DNA of 39,244 nt from Myxococcus sp. Its GTDB lineage: Bacteria; Myxococcota; Myxococcia; Myxococcales; Myxococcaceae. Shown in pieces: positions 31,120 to 39,244 of the stretch (position 1 is its first letter; each line of letters opens with the position of its first letter). The position numbers and the translations under genes were made by a program. Where the stretch lies: the NCBI GenBank assembly GCA_014879945.1, contig JACSRE010000408.1, positions 1 through 39,244 of the forward strand, written 5' to 3'. The notes under the pieces were generated by a model, which was given only the letters and a program-made list of their open reading frames with translations, was not told the origin of the DNA and searched no databases.

Positions 31120-31998
31120 TCAGTCCTGGGCGGTCGCGCCCGACTTGTGCACCAGCGCCCGCGGGTACATCGAGCACAGCTTCGGCGCGCAGGCTCCCGT
31201 GGTGCCCGCGAAGATGGCCAGCCGCGGCGTGCCCACCGAGACGATGCCGGGCGTCGAGTAGGCGACGATCGACCAGGTGCACCCGTCGGCCTCGAAGCGC
31301 TCTTCGCTGGCGCCGCAGATGGCCTTGAAGCCGTTGGCGTAGGTGGTGACGCACTGGAGCTGCTTCTGGCCCCCCGCCGAGGCGAAGCGGGCGCTGATGG
31401 TGTACTCGGGGCCGCCCGCGTAGCGCCGGAAGATGGCGTCGGGGCAGTCGCCCTCGCTCACCCAGCTGTCGATCGTCCACGTCTGCTCGGAGCGCTTCTG
31501 GGTCGGGTAGGGCGTGCCGCAGAGGAACGAGCCCGCGTTGGCGGCCACCTTGTCGGAGCAGTCGTGCGTGGTGGTGCTGAAGCGCCCCTCGACCTTGTGG
31601 TTCTCGCTCGAGCTGCCGCTGAACGAGCCCTCGAGCCGGAACGGGTAGGCCCCGTCGTTCTGCCAGCGCACCCGGTCGACGGTGAGGGCCAGGGTGAGGC
31701 TCTTGGCCGCCGCGACCGTGTCGGCCCCCAGGTGGAGGTTGCCGCCAGTGCCGTAGCGCCCGGGCTGGAGCGGGGCCAGGCGCAGCGACAGCCCCAGCGG
31801 CACGTTCTTGTTCCAGGTGGCCAGGTCGGGGAACGAGGCCGTCGCGCGCTCGGCGCCGTCGAAGAGGAAGCCGGTGGCGTCGGCGAACGACTTCGTGGTG
31901 ACGGTGCCGTCGGGCATCGTCAGCGTGAGGTCGAGCGTCTTGTTCCCTCCGCCCCCGCAGGCGGTCAGGCCCAGCAGGAGCGCGATGGCCGTTCGCAT
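31120..31998 (-). CDS. Hypothetical lipoprotein
   Basis: The 292-residue protein begins MRTAIALLLGLTACGGGG, with a lipobox LTAC that predicts lipid attachment at Cys14 and a glycine-rich tether. The rest looks beta-rich, and eight further cysteines (DCSDK, FLCGT, GDCPD, LQCVT, AICGA, DGCTW, GACAP, LCSMY) could form disulfides in the periplasm or on the surface. I recognise no family. It follows the acyl-CoA synthetase stop by only seven bases on the same strand, so it may be transcribed as the second gene of that operon. Its convergent neighbour is the permease gene. Confidence 0.78.
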   Translation of the reverse strand: MRTAIALLLGLTACGGGGNKTLDLTLTMPDGTVTTKSFADATGFLFDGAERATASFPDLATWNKNVPLGLSLRLAPLQPGRYGTGGNLHLGADTVAAAKSLTLALTVDRVRWQNDGAYPFRLEGSFSGSSSENHKVEGRFSTTTHDCSDKVAANAGSFLCGTPYPTQKRSEQTWTIDSWVSEGDCPDAIFRRYAGGPEYTISARFASAGGQKQLQCVTTYANGFKAICGASEERFEADGCTWSIVAYSTPGIVSVGTPRLAIFAGTTGACAPKLCSMYPRALVHKSGATAQD

Positions 31999-32005
31999 CG
32001 CCGGG

Positions 32006-33799
<1,794 letters not shown>

Positions 33800-33880
33800 G
33801 GCAGCGCCCTTTCGTGGTTGCGAAGGGCGGCAATCTACGAGCGCAGGCAGGGCCCGCAAGCGCTATTTCCGCGCGGCCCG

Positions 33881-33921
33881 AAAACGAAACAGCCGGCCAC
33901 TCCCGCGGGAGCGACCGGCTG
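33881..33921 (-). terminator. Rho-independent terminator of the EF-G gene
   Basis: On the minus strand, CAGCCGG pairs with CCGGCTG over a centre holding the perfect palindrome CTCCCGCGGGAG. It is followed at once by TTTCGTTTT (33881-33889 read in reverse). The hairpin starts about 47 bases after the EF-G stop, so it can end that transcript before the acyl-CoA ligase gene. Confidence 0.8.
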
Positions 33922-33939
33922 CCTTCGAAGCACCAAGGC

Positions 33940-33967
33940 CTCGAGCGAGACGACTCGAGCGAGACGA
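33940..33967. repeat. 14-bp perfect tandem duplication after EF-G
   Basis: CTCGAGCGAGACGA occurs twice in a row (33940-33953 and 33954-33967), just before the EF-G stop codon at 33968-33970 as read on the plus strand. It lies between that stop and the terminator. It looks like replication slippage in the untranslated trailer and has no obvious function. Confidence 0.9.
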
Positions 33968-36103
33968 CTACTTGCGGGCGGCCTGCTCGGCGGCGAGGCG
34001 CTCCTTGTGCTTCTTCATCATCTCTTCCTGCTCACCGCGCGGCACGATGCCGTAGCGGGCGAACTCCATCGTGAAGTTGCCCTTGCCCTGGGTGGCCGAG
34101 CGCAGGTCGGTGGAGTAGCCGAACATGGTGTTGAGCGGCACCTCGGCGACGACGGTGACGTTGCCGTCGGCCGACGTGGTGGTCTGAATCACGCCGCGGC
34201 GCTGGTTCACCTGGCCGACGACCGAGCCCTGGAAGTCGATGGGGGCCTCGACCTCGACCTTCATGATGGGCTCGAGCACCACGGGCTTGGCCCGCTCGTA
34301 CGCCTCGCGGAAGCCCATGATGGCGGCCGTCTTGAACGCCTGCTCGCTCGAGTCGACGTCGTGGTACTGGCCGTCGTTCACCACGCAGCGAATGCCGACG
34401 ATGGGGAAGCCGATCAACGTGCCCTTCTTCACCGCTTCCTGGAAGCCCTTGTCGCAGGCCGGAATGAACTCGCGGGGAATCGAGCCGCCGACGATCTCGT
34501 TGACGAACTCGAACTGCTCCACGGCGTCGCTGGGCAGCGGCTCGATGAAGCCGCACACGCGCGCGAACTGACCCGAGCCGCCGGTCTGCTTCTTGTGCGT
34601 GTAGGCGTACTCACCGCGCTGGGTGATCGTCTCGCGGTAGGCCACCTGGGGCTTGCCGGCGACGACCTCGCAGCCGTACTCGCGCTTCATGCGCTCCATG
34701 TAGATCTCGAGGTGGAGCTCGCCCATGCCGCTGATGATCGTCTGGCTGCTCTCTTCGTCCTGGTGCACGCGGAAGGTGGGGTCTTCCTTGGTGAACCGGT
34801 TGAGCGCCTTCGAGAAGTTCGTCTCGCTGCCGCGGTCCTTCGGGGTGATGGCGAGCGAGATGACGGCCGCGGGCACGAACATCGACGTGAGCGTCACGTT
34901 CATCTTGCCGTCGGTGAACGTCTCGCCCGACGAGCACTCGAGGCCGTAGAAGGCCACGATGTCGCCGGCCTCGGCCTCCGTGAGCTCCTCGCGGTCGTCG
35001 GAGTGCATGCGGAACATGCGCGGCACGCGGGCCTTGCGCAGCTGGTTCGAGGTGTTGACCAGGGTGTCGCCGTTCTGAATCTTGCCCTGGTAGATGCGCA
35101 CGTAGGTCAGCTGACCGAACTTGTCCTGGGTCAGCTTGAAGGCGAGGCCGACGAACGGCTTGTTCGGCGTCGACTCGAGCACCACCTTCTCTTCACCCTT
35201 GGCCTGGTCGAAGGCCACGTTCTCGACCTCGGCCGGGTTGGGCAGGTACGCGCACACCGCGTCGAGGAGCAGCTGCACGCCCTTGTTGCGGAAGGCCGAG
35301 CCGCACATCACCGGCGTCATCTTGAGGGCCAGCGTGGCGCGGCGAATGGCCGCCCGCAGCTCGTCGTCAGAGATGGGCTCTTCGGCGAGGAACTTCTCGG
35401 CCAGCACCTCGTCGACGTCGGCCACGCGCTCGATGATCTCGGCGCGGGCGGCCTTCACCTTGTCGGCCAGGTCGGCCGGCGGCGCCTCGATGCGGATGTT
35501 CTCGCCGTTCTCGCCGTCGAAGTAGTGGGCCTTGCCGGTGATGGCGTCGATGATGCCGATGAACTTGTCTTCGGCGCCGATCGGCACCTGCAGGTTGACC
35601 GGGTGGTGCGCCAGCTTCTCTTTGAGCATGTCCGAGACGCGCTCGTAGTTGGCGCCCGGGTTGTCCATCTTGTTGACGTAGGCGATGCGGGGCACGCGGT
35701 ACCGCTTCATCTGGCGGTCCACGGTGATCGACTGCGACTGCACGCCCTTGCCCGAGTCGAGCACGAGAATGGCGCCGTCGAGCACGCGGAGCGCGCGCTC
35801 CACCTCGATGGTGAAGTCCACGTGGCCCGGGGTGTCGATGATGTTGATGTTGTGCTCGGGGAGCTGGTTCATCGACCCCTTCCACACGCAGTACGTCGCG
35901 GCGGACTGAATCGTGATGCCCTTCTCGCGCTCGAGGTCCATCGAGTCCATCTTCGCGCCCACGCCGTCCTTCCCGCGGACTTCGTGAATCGCGTGGATCT
36001 TCCCGGTGTAGAAGAGGATGCGCTCAGTGAGGGTGGTCTTGCCCGAGTCGATGTGGGCCGAGATACCGATGTTGCGGATTTTTTCGAGGGGGATCTTCGC
36101 CAT
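33968..36103 (-). CDS. fusA: Elongation factor G, mitochondrial/spirochaete-like type
   Basis: The 711-residue GTPase moves the ribosome along mRNA after each peptide bond. G motifs are AHIDSGKT (16-23), GITI (62-65), DTPGH (90-94) and NKMD (144-147). Domains II to V follow, including [14 protein letters not shown] and the C-terminal [20 protein letters not shown]. The Ser in AHIDSGKT (usual bacterial EF-G has AHIDAGKT) and [17 protein letters not shown] resemble mitochondrial EF-G1. ATG 36103 ([13 protein letters not shown]) is the start; the frame upstream is shadow. It stands alone, away from rpsL, rpsG and tuf, suggesting that a second EF-G may exist in this genome. Confidence 0.95.
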   Translation of the reverse strand: MAKIPLEKIRNIGISAHIDSGKTTLTERILFYTGKIHAIHEVRGKDGVGAKMDSMDLEREKGITIQSAATYCVWKGSMNQLPEHNINIIDTPGHVDFTIEVERALRVLDGAILVLDSGKGVQSQSITVDRQMKRYRVPRIAYVNKMDNPGANYERVSDMLKEKLAHHPVNLQVPIGAEDKFIGIIDAITGKAHYFDGENGENIRIEAPPADLADKVKAARAEIIERVADVDEVLAEKFLAEEPISDDELRAAIRRATLALKMTPVMCGSAFRNKGVQLLLDAVCAYLPNPAEVENVAFDQAKGEEKVVLESTPNKPFVGLAFKLTQDKFGQLTYVRIYQGKIQNGDTLVNTSNQLRKARVPRMFRMHSDDREELTEAEAGDIVAFYGLECSSGETFTDGKMNVTLTSMFVPAAVISLAITPKDRGSETNFSKALNRFTKEDPTFRVHQDEESSQTIISGMGELHLEIYMERMKREYGCEVVAGKPQVAYRETITQRGEYAYTHKKQTGGSGQFARVCGFIEPLPSDAVEQFEFVNEIVGGSIPREFIPACDKGFQEAVKKGTLIGFPIVGIRCVVNDGQYHDVDSSEQAFKTAAIMGFREAYERAKPVVLEPIMKVEVEAPIDFQGSVVGQVNQRRGVIQTTTSADGNVTVVAEVPLNTMFGYSTDLRSATQGKGNFTMEFARYGIVPRGEQEEMMKKHKERLAAEQAARK

Positions 36104-36215
36104 GGCGGCGCGGCCACTACTGAATGCTCCGCCGAAAGACAAGCGCCGTTCGGTGCCCCCTCGCAGCCCGAGCGCCGGCATGGCGCGGCGCCGCAGGTTT
36201 GGCTAGGCGAACGGG

Positions 36216-36923
36216 GTGTCGTCCGACTCCGAGTCCCAGCCCCCGGCGCCCACCTTCGAGCCGCACGAGAAGGTGTGTGGCAACTGCAAGCTGTGGCGGC
36301 CGCACTCCCTCGACGCCCAGAAGGGCTGGGTCGGCGAGTGCCGGGTTCAGCCGCAGCGCGCGCTCTTTCCGCCCAGCGCCCCCATCTGCAACGTCTTCGC
36401 GCCTCGAGGAGAGGCCGTGCGCGTCGCCCACGAGGCGGCGCAGTCGTCGCGGCCCAGGGCGCTGAAGTCGATCGCCCCGCTGGTGCGCTCGAGCGCCGGC
36501 GCCACCCGGCCGACCGCCCTCGGGCCCACCCTCGTTCACCGCATCGACCCCCGCACCGAGGTCGACCTCGAAGGAGACACCATGACGCGCCAGGAGTTGA
36601 TGGAGCTGTTCCTCGAGGCCTCGGGCCTCGCCGACGTGCCGCTGGCGCAGAAGTGGGAAGGGGGCACGGTGAAGCTGGTGCCGGCCAACCCCGAGCTGCA
36701 GCCGAAAGATCTGCCCATCGACGCGCTCTTCCACAAGGTGGTGATGGTGCGCGATCGCCTGCGCACCCTCGAGCAGCGCATCAACGCGCACCCCAAGCTC
36801 ACCGACGTCGAGAAGGTCGAGATGCAGCAGTACGTCACCCGCTGCTACGGCTCGCTCACCACCTTCAACGTGCTCTTCAAGGACAAGGGCGACCAGTTCG
36901 TCGGGCAGAAGGGCGACGAGTAG
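36216..36923 (+). CDS. Four-cysteine protein with a probable internal second start
   Basis: From a GTG start at 36216 the frame gives 235 residues. The first 65 contain Cys21-x2-Cys24 and Cys42 and Cys58 (VCGNCKLW, GECRV, ICNVF), a likely zinc or iron-sulfur site. The second half starts at an internal ATG (36582) with an excellent AAGGAG five bases before it. It begins MTRQELMELFLEASGLADVP and is a compact helical region (VVMVRDRLRTLEQRINAHPK, KLTDVEKVEMQQYVTRCYG). I recognise no family. Either the protein is translated whole, or the helical half is also made alone as a 114-residue protein. It is convergent with the ECF sigma factor with no gap. GTG at 36216 is the chosen start because nothing better lies upstream. 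Confidence 0.72.
   Translation: MSSDSESQPPAPTFEPHEKVCGNCKLWRPHSLDAQKGWVGECRVQPQRALFPPSAPICNVFAPRGEAVRVAHEAAQSSRPRALKSIAPLVRSSAGATRPTALGPTLVHRIDPRTEVDLEGDTMTRQELMELFLEASGLADVPLAQKWEGGTVKLVPANPELQPKDLPIDALFHKVVMVRDRLRTLEQRINAHPKLTDVEKVEMQQYVTRCYGSLTTFNVLFKDKGDQFVGQKGDE
36571..36576 (+). promoter_or_regulatory. Strong internal ribosome-binding site
   Basis: AAGGAG lies five bases before the ATG at 36582, inside the 235-residue frame that starts at 36216. It is among the closest matches to the consensus in the window and suggests that the C-terminal 114 residues are also translated separately, or that 36582 is the true start of the gene. Confidence 0.55.
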
Positions 36924-37433
36924 TCACCCGGCGGCGTGCTCCTGAAGGTCGTGCCCGGCCATCACCTTCGCGAGGCGGGTGCGGCCGCGGTTGAGCGCGC
37001 TCTTCACCGTGCCCTCGGGCAGGTTCAGCATACGCGCGATGTCGGGGTACGAGTAGCCGCGCACGTCGCGCAGCGTGACGACGAGGCGGTGCTGCTCCGA
37101 GAGGTGCTGGAGCGCCTCGAGCAACATCGCGTGGCGCTCGTTGCCCACCGCGCGCGCCTCGGGGTCCTCTCCCAGCCCCAGCGGCGTCTCGAGCCGGCCG
37201 CGGCGCTTGCGGGCCCGCAGCGAGTTGATCGACGAGTTGATGAGAATGCGGTGCAGCCAGGTGGTGCAGGCCGCCTTGCCGTCGAAGTGCACGTCCTTCG
37301 AGTAGAGGCGCACGAACACGTCTTGCACGACGTCTTCGGCTTCGTCGGCGTCCTTGACGATGCGGCGCACCACCGCGAGGGCGCGCTGACGCTGCTGGCG
37401 GTAGAGCTCGTGAATGGGGGGGAGCGCGGTCAT
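36924..37433 (-). CDS. ECF-type sigma factor without adjacent anti-sigma
   Basis: The 169-residue protein shows region 2 (ALAVVRRIVKDADEAEDVVQ, VFVRLYSKDV, KAACTTWLHRILINSSINSL) and region 4 (EALQHLSEQHRLVVTLRDVR, YSYPDIARMLNLPEGTVKSA), giving a clear ECF sigma factor. GTVKSALNRGRTRL is the recognition helix segment. I start it at the ATG 37433 (MTALPPIHELYRQ); the extension to 37454 is less likely. No anti-sigma gene follows, so control must be elsewhere. The stop abuts the convergent four-cysteine gene. Upstream lies the sigma54 activator, 84 bases away on the same strand. Confidence 0.9.
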   Translation of the reverse strand: MTALPPIHELYRQQRQRALAVVRRIVKDADEAEDVVQDVFVRLYSKDVHFDGKAACTTWLHRILINSSINSLRARKRRGRLETPLGLGEDPEARAVGNERHAMLLEALQHLSEQHRLVVTLRDVRGYSYPDIARMLNLPEGTVKSALNRGRTRLAKVMAGHDLQEHAAG

Positions 37434-37517
37434 GGAGCGTTCAACGCCCCTCACGCGCCCACGATCTACCGACCGGCGGGCCGAAGCAATTCCAGGCGGT
37501 TATCGGGCCCTGCCGAC

Positions 37518-39209
<1,692 letters not shown>

Positions 39210-39244
39210 GTCCCGGGCGGCGGCACGGTCGCCACCCACATGGA

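Overview
The window reads as chromosomal DNA of a high-GC delta-type bacterium, most likely a myxobacterium (Myxococcota). Signs are very GC-rich codon use, an enhancer-binding protein with tandem FHA domains, several ECF sigma factors, many lipoproteins and secreted proteins, and an EF-G of the sub-type I associate with mitochondria, spirochaetes and delta-proteobacteria. No rRNA, tRNA, insertion sequence, prophage or CRISPR array was seen. Taxonomy is inferred from style, not from a marker alignment.

Layout. (1) 1-4633 is an accessory, defence-like block with visibly lower GC than the rest from about 914 on. It holds a partial repeat-rich gene at the left edge, a hypothetical protein, a divergent type II restriction endonuclease / C5-cytosine methyltransferase pair, and a coupled ATPase plus an 81-residue TOPRIM-like protein. 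(2) 4728-15418 is mixed housekeeping and envelope content: a DPP-IV-type peptidase, a hotdog protein, a DUF1501/DUF1800 exported pair, a 2-oxoglutarate oxygenase behind a strong palindrome, the Kup potassium transporter, an ECF sigma/anti-sigma pair, a fatty-acid-hydroxylase-like membrane protein and a carboxylesterase. (3) 15495-24687 is one long co-directional block: a membrane FHA protein, then three TadE/TadG-type proteins, a duplicated-domain membrane protein, a cysteine-rich secreted peptide, a Flp-like mini-pilin, a membrane-anchored protein and an outer-membrane barrel. No Tad ATPase, secretin or peptidase gene is present here. (4) 24688-25222 is non-coding and carries a 55-bp tandem repeat. 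(5) 25223-31998 holds an EamA transporter, a coupled YcaO-TfuA pair (peptide thioamidation chemistry), an EEP-family phosphodiesterase, a metallophosphatase, a TauE/SafE permease and a lipoprotein. (6) 32006-39209 holds a long-chain acyl-CoA synthetase, EF-G with a good terminator, a four-cysteine protein with a probable second internal start, an ECF sigma factor and a sigma54 activator with two FHA domains.

How the genes work together. The defence block combines restriction-modification with an ATPase/TOPRIM-like module. The third block looks like a cell-surface assembly made of pilin-like proteins plus an outer-membrane barrel, possibly answering to FHA-mediated phospho-signalling. The YcaO-TfuA pair is the best candidate for unusual chemistry, because no precursor peptide is obvious beside it. 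The most original candidates are the ATPase/mini-TOPRIM pair, the orphan YcaO-TfuA pair, the machinery-less Tad-like cluster and the perfect 11-bp-arm palindrome over the oxygenase start codon.
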